Positions 23,103 to 31,879 of a stretch of DNA of 64,000 nt are shown in pieces; the first letter of the stretch is position 1; every line of letters begins with the position of its first letter. Both the position numbers and the translations under genes were made by a program. Below the pieces are notes generated by a model that saw only the letters and a list, made by a program, of their open reading frames with translations, made no database searches and had not been told where the DNA came from. Source of the stretch: Falsibacillus pallidus. Its GTDB lineage: Bacteria; Bacillota; Bacilli; Bacillales; DSM-25281. The stretch lies in NCBI RefSeq assembly GCF_003350505.1, contig NZ_QQAY01000006.1, positions 62,001 to 126,000 on the forward strand, written 5' to 3'.

Positions 23103-24629
23103 TTGAACATTTGGGAACTGTTGGAGCGGAATGGACGAAAGTATTCGGATAAAGAAGCGGTTGTTTCGGGGAAAGATCGGCTTACTTATTCTGATTTACG
23201 TATGTCTGCTTATGCCATGGCTGCCGGTTTAGCTCACAAGGGTGTGAAGGAAGGAGACAGAGTGGTCCTTTGCATGCCAAACACGAAGGAGTTTGTAATC
23301 AGCTACTTTGCCGCCATGAGGTTAGGCGCGATCATTGTGCCGATCAATGCAAAGCTGACAAAAAGCGAGGTGGATTACATCCTTAAGGATTGTGGAGCGA
23401 AAGTATTCATAATCGACCATTTACTATTTAGTGAGCTGGGGTCAATCCATGCCAATGACCTTGTGAAAATTAAAACGGGAGATTCAAATACAGATTGGGG
23501 TTCATTTGAAGAATTTATGGGAAGCAAAGATTCGAATGACTTAGCTGAACTTTTAAGTAAGGATGATGATCCTGCTGCAATTCTTTATACATCTGGAACG
23601 ACAGGTAAACCAAAAGGAGTCCTTCTTACCCATCGAAACCTCCTGTCTGCAGCTGTGATGATGTGTGTGGAAATGGAAATGAAACCGGAGAGCCGCATTC
23701 TTCATTTAATGCCGCTCAGCCACTCTGCTCCCCTGCATCTCTTTTTGATAGCAGGCGTATATGTAGGAGCTATGCATATTTTAAGTCCGGTATTCACTCC
23801 CGAAAAACTGCTGGAATTGGTGGATAAGGAACGAGCCACTCATTTTTTCGGGGCACCTGTGGCATATCTATTTGCTGCTAAAGTGCCGGATCGCTTCAAA
23901 TATGACCTTTCATCAATGAAGTATTGGGTGTATGGAGGGGCTCCTCTTACTGCAAAAGAAGTCCACTTCATACAGGGAGAGCTTGGTATTAAGGATCTGT
24001 ATTGTGTCTACGGATTAACCGAAGCTGGACCAAGTGGAACGCTGCTCATGCCATGGGAGCATCAAGAGAAAGCAGGCAGTATAGGTAAAAGAGCGGCTCT
24101 TGGTACGGAAATAAGGATTGTAAATGAAAACGGAGAAGATGCAGCCCCGGGTGAAGTAGGAGAAATTGTACTATATGGGGAAGGCCTTATGAATGGTTAT
24201 TATCAAAATCCGGTGAAGACATCTGAAGCTTTTTTGGGAAAATGGCTTAAAACAGGAGACCTTGGAAAGCGGGATAATGATGGGTATTTCTGGGTCGTTG
24301 ACCGAAAGAAAGATTTGATCATTTCTGGAGGGGTTAACATTTACCCGAAAGAAGTAGAAGAAGCGCTATTGCAGCATCCCCTTATTTCTGAAGCGGCTGT
24401 CGTCGGAGTTCCCCATCCGGAGTGGGGAGAAACAGTCAAAGCATTTATCATTGCTGAAAAGCAGATTCAAGATCTTCCAAATGAATGCAAGTTGTTTTTA
24501 AAAGAAAAGCTGGCTCCATTTAAAATACCAAAATTGTATGAACAAATAGATGCGCTGCCTAGAAATGCTACCGGGAAAATACTTAAGCATGTACTGAAAA
24601 AAGAAGCCGAAGAAAAAATTGAATTGTGA
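23103..24629 (+). CDS. AMP-binding acyl-CoA synthetase
   Basis: A 508-residue adenylate-forming enzyme. Visible motifs are the phosphate loop LYTSGTTGKPKGVLLTH (about residues 161-177), YGLTEAGPSG, TGDLGKRDNDGYFWVVDRKK, ISGGVNIYPKEVEE, and the catalytic Lys in RNATGKILKHVLKKE. It activates a carboxylic acid to acyl-AMP and then acyl-CoA in the cytoplasm; chain length is not evident. The start is TTG with GGGGG upstream. It is followed closely by the acyl-CoA dehydrogenase gene, so the pair would carry out the first two steps of acid degradation. Confidence 0.92.
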   Translation: MNIWELLERNGRKYSDKEAVVSGKDRLTYSDLRMSAYAMAAGLAHKGVKEGDRVVLCMPNTKEFVISYFAAMRLGAIIVPINAKLTKSEVDYILKDCGAKVFIIDHLLFSELGSIHANDLVKIKTGDSNTDWGSFEEFMGSKDSNDLAELLSKDDDPAAILYTSGTTGKPKGVLLTHRNLLSAAVMMCVEMEMKPESRILHLMPLSHSAPLHLFLIAGVYVGAMHILSPVFTPEKLLELVDKERATHFFGAPVAYLFAAKVPDRFKYDLSSMKYWVYGGAPLTAKEVHFIQGELGIKDLYCVYGLTEAGPSGTLLMPWEHQEKAGSIGKRAALGTEIRIVNENGEDAAPGEVGEIVLYGEGLMNGYYQNPVKTSEAFLGKWLKTGDLGKRDNDGYFWVVDRKKDLIISGGVNIYPKEVEEALLQHPLISEAAVVGVPHPEWGETVKAFIIAEKQIQDLPNECKLFLKEKLAPFKIPKLYEQIDALPRNATGKILKHVLKKEAEEKIEL

Positions 24630-24639
24630 GGTGACCACC

Positions 24640-26316
24640 ATGAACTTTTACCAAGAAGACAAGCATTTTCAAAATTTGATGAAGAAATATTTAAAGCCGG
24701 AATTCCTTGCTTGGGCAGAGAGCGAGCTCGAAGATTTTGGCAGGGAGTGCGGGACCACCATCGATGAACGTGCTCGCCATACCGACCGGGAAGGGCAGCC
24801 GAAGCTGATCAAATACGACCGTTTCGGTGAAGACGTTTCGGAGGTTTGGGTGAATGAAGGCTATAAACAGACTGTAGAGGAAACCTACAACAGAGGGATT
24901 GTCGGATATGTCCATAAGGAAATTCCGGACCTGGGGACGAAAGGCAACTACATGTATTCCTATGCCCAAGGCTACCTTTTGTCCCAAACTGAGCCGGGCT
25001 TTTACTGCCCTGTCACTTTGACGATGGCAACGGCTTATTTACTGGAGCACTATGCTGATGACGATATCAAGGAAAAATTTCTTCCTCATGTCATTTCCAC
25101 GGGTGAAAAAGAACTTTACGAAGGGGCCACTTTTCTGACGGAGAGGCAGGGTGGTTCCGATGTCGGCGCCAATGAAACGAAGGCGGTCCCAAATGGCGAT
25201 CACTATGAATTGTTCGGCGAAAAATATTTTGCATCCAACGCTGGAATGTGCGGGGTGGCCATGGTTCTCGCCAGAATGGAAGGCGCTCCTGATGGAACCA
25301 AAGGGTTAAGTCTATTCGCTGTTCCGTGGCGAAAAGAAGACGGCAGCTTAAATGGCATTTCCATCAGGCGGCTGAAGGATAAACTCGGAGTGAAAGCTGT
25401 CCCGTCCGCTGAAGTGGTGTTCGACGGTGCCAGAGCCTATCTTGTGGGGACGCCTTCTAAAGGAATCTACTATATGATGGAGGCGTTGAATCTATCCCGG
25501 GTCTGCAATGCCATTGCCTCCATCGGAATCATGAGGCGCGCCTTTGTGGAAGCAAAGGAATATGCTTTCCGCCGAGAAGCTTTTGGGAACAGACTGGCTG
25601 ATTACCCGATGATAAAAGATACACTGACAAGGCTTGCCGTGAAGCAGGAAGTCGAGACAAGTGCGGTATTCAGCCTTGTAGATTTATTCGATAAGGTCAT
25701 GAACGTTGATAGCAGTGCGTCGCAGGAAGAAATGGTGCTTAATCGCCTTCTGATCGCAGTATTAAAGAAAGAAACGGCTGAGGAGTCGATCCATTTTGCC
25801 CACGAAGCCATTGAAATGCATGGAGGCAATGGATTCATCGAGGACTTCGTCACCCCGAGGCTGTTAAGGGATGCCCAAGTGTTGACTGTCTGGGAAGGAA
25901 CCGCCAATATCTTAGGGCTTGAAGTTCTTAGGCTCATGACAAAATTTAAGTCGCATGAGCTTTTCGTTGAAAAAATGGAAGCCGAATTGGATGGACTTCC
26001 GCTTAATTTGAAGACACTGGCGGAGCCTGCTGCAAGAGGGCTGCAGAAGGTAAAAGAATTAGGCGAGTTCCTCATGGCTTCAGCCGCTGATGTCCAAACC
26101 TATCATTCAAAGCGTATGGCAAAATTGATCAGCGATGTGTTTGAAAGCGTGACAGTTTTAATAGAAGCTTCAGCCGGTTCGGAAAGGGATCGAATGAAAG
26201 CAGAAATTTTCCTCGAAGACACGTGGCAAAAAGAGCTGCTGGATAAAGAAATGAAATCAGTTCGGTACTTTGATGAAATCGTCTGTTGGAAAAAGGCAGG
26301 AAAAGCCCAAGTTTGA
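24640..26316 (+). CDS. acyl-CoA dehydrogenase family protein (AidB-like size class)
   Basis: A 558-residue flavoprotein, longer than the usual 380. The dehydrogenase core shows LTERQGGSDVGANET, GLSLFAVPWRKEDGS, LSRVCNAIASIGIMRRAFVE and IEMHGGNGFIEDFVTPRLLR followed by VWEGTANI. An extra helical C-terminal region (about 430-558) follows, as in AidB-like members. It should oxidise an acyl-CoA to the enoyl-CoA with FAD and pass electrons to ETF. GAGGTGA supports the ATG at 24640, 10 nt after the ligase stop. The substrate is inferred only from the neighbouring ligase and LiuR-like regulator. Confidence 0.9.
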   Translation: MNFYQEDKHFQNLMKKYLKPEFLAWAESELEDFGRECGTTIDERARHTDREGQPKLIKYDRFGEDVSEVWVNEGYKQTVEETYNRGIVGYVHKEIPDLGTKGNYMYSYAQGYLLSQTEPGFYCPVTLTMATAYLLEHYADDDIKEKFLPHVISTGEKELYEGATFLTERQGGSDVGANETKAVPNGDHYELFGEKYFASNAGMCGVAMVLARMEGAPDGTKGLSLFAVPWRKEDGSLNGISIRRLKDKLGVKAVPSAEVVFDGARAYLVGTPSKGIYYMMEALNLSRVCNAIASIGIMRRAFVEAKEYAFRREAFGNRLADYPMIKDTLTRLAVKQEVETSAVFSLVDLFDKVMNVDSSASQEEMVLNRLLIAVLKKETAEESIHFAHEAIEMHGGNGFIEDFVTPRLLRDAQVLTVWEGTANILGLEVLRLMTKFKSHELFVEKMEAELDGLPLNLKTLAEPAARGLQKVKELGEFLMASAADVQTYHSKRMAKLISDVFESVTVLIEASAGSERDRMKAEIFLEDTWQKELLDKEMKSVRYFDEIVCWKKAGKAQV

Positions 26317-26325
26317 TGGAGTTGG

Positions 26326-26364
26326 AGGAATGATCCGGTTGTCTGCCGGGTCATTTCCTTTTTT
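26326..26364 (+). terminator. Rho-independent terminator of the acyl-CoA operon
   Basis: GGAATGATCCGG/CCGGGTCATTTCC stem with a short loop, then TTTTTT. Confidence 0.85.
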
Positions 26365-26430
26365 ATTGTTGTTAAACACAGCGAATTTGAAAATTTTTGA
26401 GTTCTGGCGATGGGACGCGCGGCGTTTGCT

Positions 26431-26555
26431 CCCCACTTTTGGGGCTGACCAGCCCACTTTAGCGTGTTATCTCACAACTTTCGGCCTGACCGATTCACTT
26501 TCGGGATTTATCTCAACACTTTCGTTATTAACCGCCCTGCTTTCCATATATTAGG
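26431..26555 (+). repeat. 21-bp-period array E (ACTTT family), six units
   Basis: Units start at 26431, 26452, 26473 (20 bp), 26493, 26514 and 26535. The first opens CCCCACTTTTGGGGCTGACC, identical over 20 bp to the start of array D. The leader GGGACGCGCGGCGTTTGCT precedes it at 26411-26430. After the array, 26584-26616 holds the second constant segment (ATCGGCGCAGCCTGGCAAAT), and another leader with TTTGCTCCCCAGTC follows near 26650. This looks like a truncated second element in tandem. The 431-bp gap holds no gene. Confidence 0.85.
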
Positions 26556-26747
26556 ATAAAATAGGGCTGAGGGGCTTGCCAAATATCGGCGCAGCCTGGC
26601 AAATTGTCTCTTCTTCATTGGTCGGCCGCTGCCACGTGAGGATTTGCTCCCCAGTCTAAACAACCCCTCCTGCATTTCTATACATAAAGCATCATCTTCA
26701 AACCCATAATATAGATATCTTGTACATATTAGGGTGGTGTGTGAATT

Positions 26748-28166
26748 ATGGAAGCTTCTTGGATAGCGCTGCTGCCGTTCTTGGTGGTTATCCCCATTTC
26801 AATTCTCACGAAGCAGGTACAGCCGGGTCTTTTTGTGGGGCTGCTGCTCGGAAGCTATTTAGTGGAGCCGTCGCTGTTGGGCGGAATCAAAAAAATGATC
26901 TCTTATATTGTGGATAATATCGTCGTCTCCAGCAACATCAGGATCATCATCTTCCTGTATGGGTTTGCCGGCTTGATTGGCATGATCAAACTAGGAGGCG
27001 GGATCAAGGGTTTCGTTCATCTCGTCAGCAAGAAAGTGAAATCAAAAAAGAGTGCGATGTTTTTAACGTGGATTTCGACTATCGGCACATTCAGTGACCC
27101 CGATTTCCGCATTGTCACTATTTCACCGATCATGAAAGCGTTGAGGAAGCGCCTGAAAATGTCGAAGGAAAATATCGGATTTGCCATCGAAGCCACGTCC
27201 AATCCCGTTGTTGGGCTGGTGCCGATTGCGACCGCTTTTGTCGGCTATATGGTAACGACCATCGGCAACGCCTTGAAGGAAGTGGGATCGGATCAGGAGC
27301 CATATATGGTGTATGTCAAAAGCATTCCGTTCAATTTTTTTTCATTCGTCATCATCCTGATTGGGATTTATTACAGCTTCTTCCGAAAAGCAAAGGATGA
27401 AGTAGGCGAGAACACAGGGCAGACGCCTAATGATGAGCAAGGGGAAGAGGATCTTGAGTCTTGCCACCGTGCGTATGAGAAGGATACTCCTATCAAGCCG
27501 TGGAACTTAATTTTGCCGCTCGCTGTATTTTTAGGTTTTACGATATTCTTAAGCTGGTGGGATGGGCATTTTAAAGCGAAGAGCTTCTTGGATGCTTTCA
27601 TCAGAAGCGACGCGCTTGGCGTCATGCTTGAATCATTGATGATTGCCTTCCTTTTCACACTGGTGTTTTTCTTATTTCAGCGGATTAAATTGGCGAAGCT
27701 GGTCACCCACTTTGTCAAAGGCGGCAATGAGCTGATTTCCGTCATCATTCTGCTTGCCCTTATTTGGGGTGTTTCGGCCGTATCAGAGGATCTGCATTTT
27801 TCGGATTACATTACCGCTCATGTGGATTGGATCCCGCATATGTTTGTTGCACCAGTCCTATTTTTGCTTGGCGGTTTGATCTCTTATTTCATCGGGTCTT
27901 CTTGGGGAACTTGGGGTCTCTTGATGCCTCTCGGGATTACGATGGCGCACGACGCGGGTGTCAATATCTTAGTCGTTATCGGAGCGGTATTCGCGAGTGG
28001 TACATTTGGGGCTTTTGCTTCGCCTCTCAGTGATAACTCAGTGACGCTGTGTACAATCCTCGACCTGGATGTCATTAAGTATTCGAAGAAAAAACTTCTG
28101 CCAGCTTGTATTGCGGCCGGGATCAGTACCGTGCTGTTCGCCGTTGCATCATTTATTTTCCGGTAG
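26748..28166 (+). CDS. NhaC family Na+/H+ antiporter-like protein
   Basis: A 472-residue membrane protein with about eleven to twelve helices. Conserved stretches ISTIGTFSDPDFRIVTISPI, EATSNPVVGLVPIATAFVGY, SYFIGSSWGTWGLLMPLGI and FASGTFGAFASPLSDNSVTL are typical of the NhaC/Na_H_antiporter family. A hydrophilic acidic loop (about residues 215-245) divides the halves. It probably exchanges Na+ for H+, or carries an organic ion as some family members do; the substrate is uncertain. A terminator follows immediately. Confidence 0.88.
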   Translation: MEASWIALLPFLVVIPISILTKQVQPGLFVGLLLGSYLVEPSLLGGIKKMISYIVDNIVVSSNIRIIIFLYGFAGLIGMIKLGGGIKGFVHLVSKKVKSKKSAMFLTWISTIGTFSDPDFRIVTISPIMKALRKRLKMSKENIGFAIEATSNPVVGLVPIATAFVGYMVTTIGNALKEVGSDQEPYMVYVKSIPFNFFSFVIILIGIYYSFFRKAKDEVGENTGQTPNDEQGEEDLESCHRAYEKDTPIKPWNLILPLAVFLGFTIFLSWWDGHFKAKSFLDAFIRSDALGVMLESLMIAFLFTLVFFLFQRIKLAKLVTHFVKGGNELISVIILLALIWGVSAVSEDLHFSDYITAHVDWIPHMFVAPVLFLLGGLISYFIGSSWGTWGLLMPLGITMAHDAGVNILVVIGAVFASGTFGAFASPLSDNSVTLCTILDLDVIKYSKKKLLPACIAAGISTVLFAVASFIFR

Positions 28167-28172
28167 CACCTG

Positions 28173-28199
28173 AAAAACGCCTGCATAAGGCGTTTTTTC
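28173..28199 (+). terminator. Rho-independent terminator after the NhaC-type gene
   Basis: AAAAACGCC/GGCGTTTTTT around TGCATAA. Confidence 0.85.
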
Positions 28200-28245
28200 T
28201 GTTACACTCAAATCAAGAAATGACAGGCATATGTAGGTGATGATG

Positions 28246-28917
28246 ATGAAAATACTGCTGGCTGAAGATGATCAGCGGTTGGCGAAGCTGATTGTAAGGA
28301 TGCTTCAAAAGGAATGGCAGGTAGTCGAGTGGGTTGAAAATGGCGAAGATGCCTTTGAATATGCAGCCGGGATGCACTACGATATCGTGATTCTAGATTG
28401 GATGCTCCCAAAGATGAGCGGCATTGAGGTGAGCAGAAAGCTCCGGTCAGCCGGTTTTGATGGGGCTGTTTTGATGCTGACGGCAAGAGGGGATGTAGAC
28501 GATCGTGTCGAGGGTCTTGATGCCGGGGCTGACGATTATTTGGTGAAGCCGTTTGAGTTCAAAGAATTATTTGCCCGTATCCGCGCTCTTTCACGAAGAG
28601 GAACGCAAAACTTCGAACAGGAAGCCGTTCGGTTTAAAGATTTAGAGATTCAATTAAACCAGCGGACCGTTCATCGAAATGGACAGATGATCGCGTTGAC
28701 TCCAAAAGAGTTTCAGATGCTCGAATTGTTTATCCGTAATCGGAATCAGGTGATTTCCAAAGACGCCATTATTGAAAGATTATGGGGCTTGGATTCAGAT
28801 GCCACTGCCAATACGGTGGAAGCGATGGTCAAGCTGCTCAGGAAAAAATTAAATGGAAAACAGTATATCCAGACGATGAGGGGAGTCGGCTATATGCTGA
28901 GTGATGAAAATGTTTGA
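28246..28917 (+). CDS. OmpR family response regulator
   Basis: A 223-residue regulator with a receiver domain (acidic pair in LLAEDDQRL, phosphoacceptor Asp in DIVILDWMLPKMSG, Lys in YLVKPFEFKELFARI). It has an OmpR/PhoB winged helix (ALTPKEFQMLELFIRNRNQV, then TANTVEAMVKLLRKKL and QTMRGVGYML). Four start codons lie in a row; TAGGTGA favours the ATG at 28246. The stop overlaps the start of the kinase gene. Tandem repeats before the DUF2231 gene (30175-30196) are the best candidate binding site. Confidence 0.94.
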   Translation: MKILLAEDDQRLAKLIVRMLQKEWQVVEWVENGEDAFEYAAGMHYDIVILDWMLPKMSGIEVSRKLRSAGFDGAVLMLTARGDVDDRVEGLDAGADDYLVKPFEFKELFARIRALSRRGTQNFEQEAVRFKDLEIQLNQRTVHRNGQMIALTPKEFQMLELFIRNRNQVISKDAIIERLWGLDSDATANTVEAMVKLLRKKLNGKQYIQTMRGVGYMLSDENV

Positions 28918-30163
28918 TAAATTAAGAAGACATTTGACGTTGTCGTACAGCATTTGGCTGATCCTCACCCTATTTGTCGTTTTCGTCGTCTTATTTTTTT
29001 CCTTTCAGGCCCGCATTTATGAAGTGGAGAAGGAAAATCTGGCGGACGCAGTCAAAATGGAACGACAGTCTCTAGTAGAACATGCCGGTTTACAAGAAAA
29101 GCCACGCTACGGACTTTATATCATCGGCGTTAAAGAGGCAGATGGCCGTCTTATTTTAAAGGAAACTGACAGTTCTCCCGCTGTAGAAGAAGTCACAGAT
29201 TATTTTCAGACAGCGCCGTGCTGCCAGGCTGATCCCTCAATCATCAAGCTGAAGCATCAATCGGAAGACGAGCGATACATGCTTGTCAGTGTGCGGATGA
29301 AAAATGATCGGGGAGGGACTGAAACCCTATTGGCAGCGAAGAATTTAAGCGCCGTCCATGAGCAAATGGAAAATTGGCTGGTGATGCTCATAATCATCGG
29401 AATCGCTGCATTTCTCCTTTCCATTCTCATAGGGGATAGACTGGCCAAAAGGGCTATGAACCCGGTGATACAGAATGTGGAGAGGCAGCGCAGGTTTTCT
29501 GCAGATGCCTCGCATGAATTAAGGACGCCTTTAAGCATCTTCTCTGCATCCATAGAAGTTTTGGAGGAGGAAGAGAAAACTCGTCTTTCTTCTTCAGGGC
29601 AAGAAATATTAAAGGATTTAAAGGAAGAGTCCGAGCTGATGAAAAAGATGGTAGAGGATCTCCTGGTGCTTGCGAAGTATGATCATCAAAAAATGGAGCT
29701 GTCCAAAGAATGGTTTTCTCTATCTGAGCTAGCCCATACGGTTCAACAAGAGTACAAGACGGTCGTTAAAAAGCAGCAGACGATTCTTTTAGAGGAATGG
29801 GACAAGGACATAATATTGTTAGGGGATAAATTAAAGTGCAAGCAGCTTTTCTATATTTTGCTTGATAATGCCTTGAAGTTCACGGAAGACGAAGGGGAAA
29901 TAAAAATACAACTAGAAAAGAAGCGTGAATCTGCCATTGTTAAAATCAGCGATAATGGCATGGGGATAGAAGAGAAGGATTTGCCGAAGATCTTCGAGCG
30001 GTTTTTTCAAGGGGATGAGGCCAGGTCTCCAAAGTACGGAGGGACAGGTCTCGGTTTGTCCATTGCGAAAGCTATCGTGGATGCCCATGGCGGGGAAATA
30101 GAAGTGGAGAGCCAATTCGGGATTGGTACAACCATTTTTATAGTGCTTCCAATAAAAAAATGA
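28901..30163 (+). CDS. sensor histidine kinase
   Basis: A 420-residue membrane kinase with two transmembrane helices (about 15-36 and 160-180) enclosing an extracytoplasmic sensor of about 120 residues that includes a CC pair (FQTAPCCQAD). The phosphoacceptor His is in DASHELRTPLSIF; ATPase motifs are LDNALKFTED, ISDNGMGIEEKDLPKIFERF and GGTGLGLSIAKAI. It overlaps the response regulator by 17 nt, so synthesis is coupled. ATG at 28910 is an equally plausible start. The signal is unknown. Confidence 0.93.
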   Translation: MMKMFDKLRRHLTLSYSIWLILTLFVVFVVLFFSFQARIYEVEKENLADAVKMERQSLVEHAGLQEKPRYGLYIIGVKEADGRLILKETDSSPAVEEVTDYFQTAPCCQADPSIIKLKHQSEDERYMLVSVRMKNDRGGTETLLAAKNLSAVHEQMENWLVMLIIIGIAAFLLSILIGDRLAKRAMNPVIQNVERQRRFSADASHELRTPLSIFSASIEVLEEEEKTRLSSSGQEILKDLKEESELMKKMVEDLLVLAKYDHQKMELSKEWFSLSELAHTVQQEYKTVVKKQQTILLEEWDKDIILLGDKLKCKQLFYILLDNALKFTEDEGEIKIQLEKKRESAIVKISDNGMGIEEKDLPKIFERFFQGDEARSPKYGGTGLGLSIAKAIVDAHGGEIEVESQFGIGTTIFIVLPIKK

Positions 30164-30174
30164 ATCTTTTTAGA

Positions 30175-30196
30175 TTTTCAGTTTATTTTCAGGTTG
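30175..30196 (+). promoter_or_regulatory. tandem 11-bp repeats before the DUF2231 gene
   Basis: TTTTCAG occurs twice exactly 11 bp apart (30175 and 30186), the spacing used by OmpR/PhoB-type regulators that bind direct repeats. A -10-like TAAAGT lies at 30203-30208 with no good -35, which fits activator dependence. The adjacent two-component system is the obvious candidate. Confidence 0.6.
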
Positions 30197-30240
30197 AATT
30201 GGTAAAGTAAGCTTATCCAAATTAAAAGGAGATGTTTCAT

Positions 30241-30672
30241 ATGCTTTCTACTCCCCTACATCCATTATTGGTCCATTTTCCGATTGCCCTTCTGATCTTC
30301 GGAACGATTGCTCAGATTATCGCAGTCTGGAAAAAGGATTTCTTTCATAAAGCAGCATTTTATTTGCTGGGTGCAGGATTTTTAACAGGGCTGTTCAGCT
30401 ACTGGACAGGAGACGGTGCAGAACATTTTGCCCATCAGCATTGGGGAAGAGGGGTATCACCTCTGATTCATACACATGAAACATATGCACTGATTACGTT
30501 GATTTTATTCGGAATTGCCCTTGCGATCCGCGTTTTGGAAAAGTTCAAACCATTTAAAATGGCGATGGCTCTCGTTATCATTCTTTGCCTTGCGGGAACG
30601 ACAACACTGGCATTGACGGGGCATTACGGAGGAAAAATCGTTTATAGCGACCATACAAAAACCGGAGAATAA
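30241..30672 (+). CDS. DUF2231 membrane protein
   Basis: A 143-residue protein with four membrane helices. It begins LSTPLHPLLVHFPIALLIFG, the conserved DUF2231 motif with a His and HFP, and ends LAGTTTLALTGHYGGKIVYS, also typical. Additional His residues (EHFAHQHWGRG, HTHET) face the same region. Function is not established; the histidines suggest heme or metal binding, an inference. AAAGGAG selects the ATG at 30241. It follows the two-component genes by 77 nt behind tandem repeats, so it is probably their target. Confidence 0.82.
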   Translation: MLSTPLHPLLVHFPIALLIFGTIAQIIAVWKKDFFHKAAFYLLGAGFLTGLFSYWTGDGAEHFAHQHWGRGVSPLIHTHETYALITLILFGIALAIRVLEKFKPFKMAMALVIILCLAGTTTLALTGHYGGKIVYSDHTKTGE

Positions 30673-30688
30673 TATCTCCGGTTTTTTG
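30657..30688 (+). terminator. Rho-independent terminator after the DUF2231 gene
   Basis: AAAACCGGAGA/TCTCCGGTTTTTT around TAATA. The next gene is convergent and ends 12 nt away. Confidence 0.85.
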
Positions 30689-30699
30689 GTCAATTTTAA

Positions 30700-31563
30700 T
30701 TACTTTTTGTTCGTCAGGAATTGATATATGGCAGAGAAATCCTGATCATTGTAGCCTTGCTGCTTAGCCAAGGCATAGATTTCTTTCGTCGTATTGGCTA
30801 TTGGCAGGGCGGTTCCATGCTCAAAAGCTGTTTGGGCGACAAGCTGCATGTCTTTTTGCATATGTTCAAGCGGGAATTCCGGCGAGTAGTCGCCAGCCAG
30901 CAGTTTTTCTTTTTTTCCATTCAGGAATGGAGCGGTTGTCGGCCCGCCAAGAAGGGTTTCGAGCACCGTTTCCTTTTCCAATCCAATAGATTCCCCGAAG
31001 GAAACGGCTTCCGAGAAGGCAGCCATCGTTTGCGCCAGCATCAGGTTGATCACAAGCTTCATTGATGTACCTTTCCCGTTTTCTCCTTGATATTGAATGG
31101 CTTTTCCCATTGCCTTCATGTGTGACTCGACTTCTGCCAAATCTTCTTGGCTGCCGCCTGCGACAAAGACCAGCTCACCTTTTTCTGCAGGGATTTTAGA
31201 GCCTGCAACAGGTGCGTCAAGAAAACGAATGCCGCGCTTTTTGGCTTCATCAGCCATTTTGCGGGAAAATGACGGATTGACGGTACTGCAATCCACCCAT
31301 AGGCTGCCCTCTTTTAATCCTTCAAGAAAGCCGTCTTCGCCGAGAGCTGCTTCTTCCACTGCGCCAGGGTTGGCAAGCATCGTATAAAGGACATCTGATT
31401 GTTCGGCTGTTTTCCTTGGCGACTCAGCCCAGACGGCTCCTTTGTCTAAAAGGTCTTCCGCTTTTTCCTTCGTTCGATTATGAACGACCAATTCGTTTCC
31501 TGCATTCAATAGGTTGCCTGCCATTCGGCTCCCCATGATTCCCAATCCGATAAATCCAATCAT
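30700..31563 (-). CDS. NAD(P)-dependent beta-hydroxyacid dehydrogenase (3-hydroxyisobutyrate dehydrogenase family)
   Basis: A 287-residue oxidoreductase. The dinucleotide fold is MIGFIGLGIMGSRMAGNLL; the substrate-binding DCSTVNPSFSRKMA, the DAPVAGSKIPAEKGELVFVA motif and the catalytic Lys in GKGTSMKLVINLMLAQ define the family. It oxidises a 3-hydroxyacid such as 3-hydroxyisobutyrate, or reduces a semialdehyde (glyoxylate or succinic). The exact substrate is not clear. AAAGGGGA precedes the ATG at 31563; the frame upstream is open but lacks a site. The next gene is divergent across 316 bp. Confidence 0.9.
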   Translation of the reverse strand: MIGFIGLGIMGSRMAGNLLNAGNELVVHNRTKEKAEDLLDKGAVWAESPRKTAEQSDVLYTMLANPGAVEEAALGEDGFLEGLKEGSLWVDCSTVNPSFSRKMADEAKKRGIRFLDAPVAGSKIPAEKGELVFVAGGSQEDLAEVESHMKAMGKAIQYQGENGKGTSMKLVINLMLAQTMAAFSEAVSFGESIGLEKETVLETLLGGPTTAPFLNGKKEKLLAGDYSPEFPLEHMQKDMQLVAQTAFEHGTALPIANTTKEIYALAKQQGYNDQDFSAIYQFLTNKK

Positions 31564-31879
31564 ATTATTTTCCCCTTTCTTATTCATAGTAAGCTTGATT
31601 TTATTATTCACCTATCCGTCCCTTCTTACAAACAATTCAACTTCAACAATGTTCTTCTCCCTCTCTGCATAGTCCGAAAATCCTACTAATTTTTATGGCT
31701 AAAAAAGGAAATGATAAAACTAGTACTTATTTACTTGTTTTCCCTGATGTTTCCTTAACTAGGTACAAATTCGCAGGAAGATAGCCTTTTCAATAATTAT
31801 TTTTTCAGCTTGAATTTTTCTTTCCGCTATTAGGGTATATAAGATAAAAAAACATCTTGGTTTTTATGGGGGAATGCAC
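31564..31879. other. divergent intergenic region without a recognised element
   Basis: 316 bp between the dehydrogenase and antiporter starts. It is AT-rich and must contain two divergent promoters, but I cannot choose a convincing pair of boxes. No repeat module, array or palindrome stands out. Confidence 0.5.

Noticed and set aside
26631-26641. CCACGTGAGG as a possible parS site
   Set aside because: Only the CACGTG core matches; the flanks needed for ParB binding do not.
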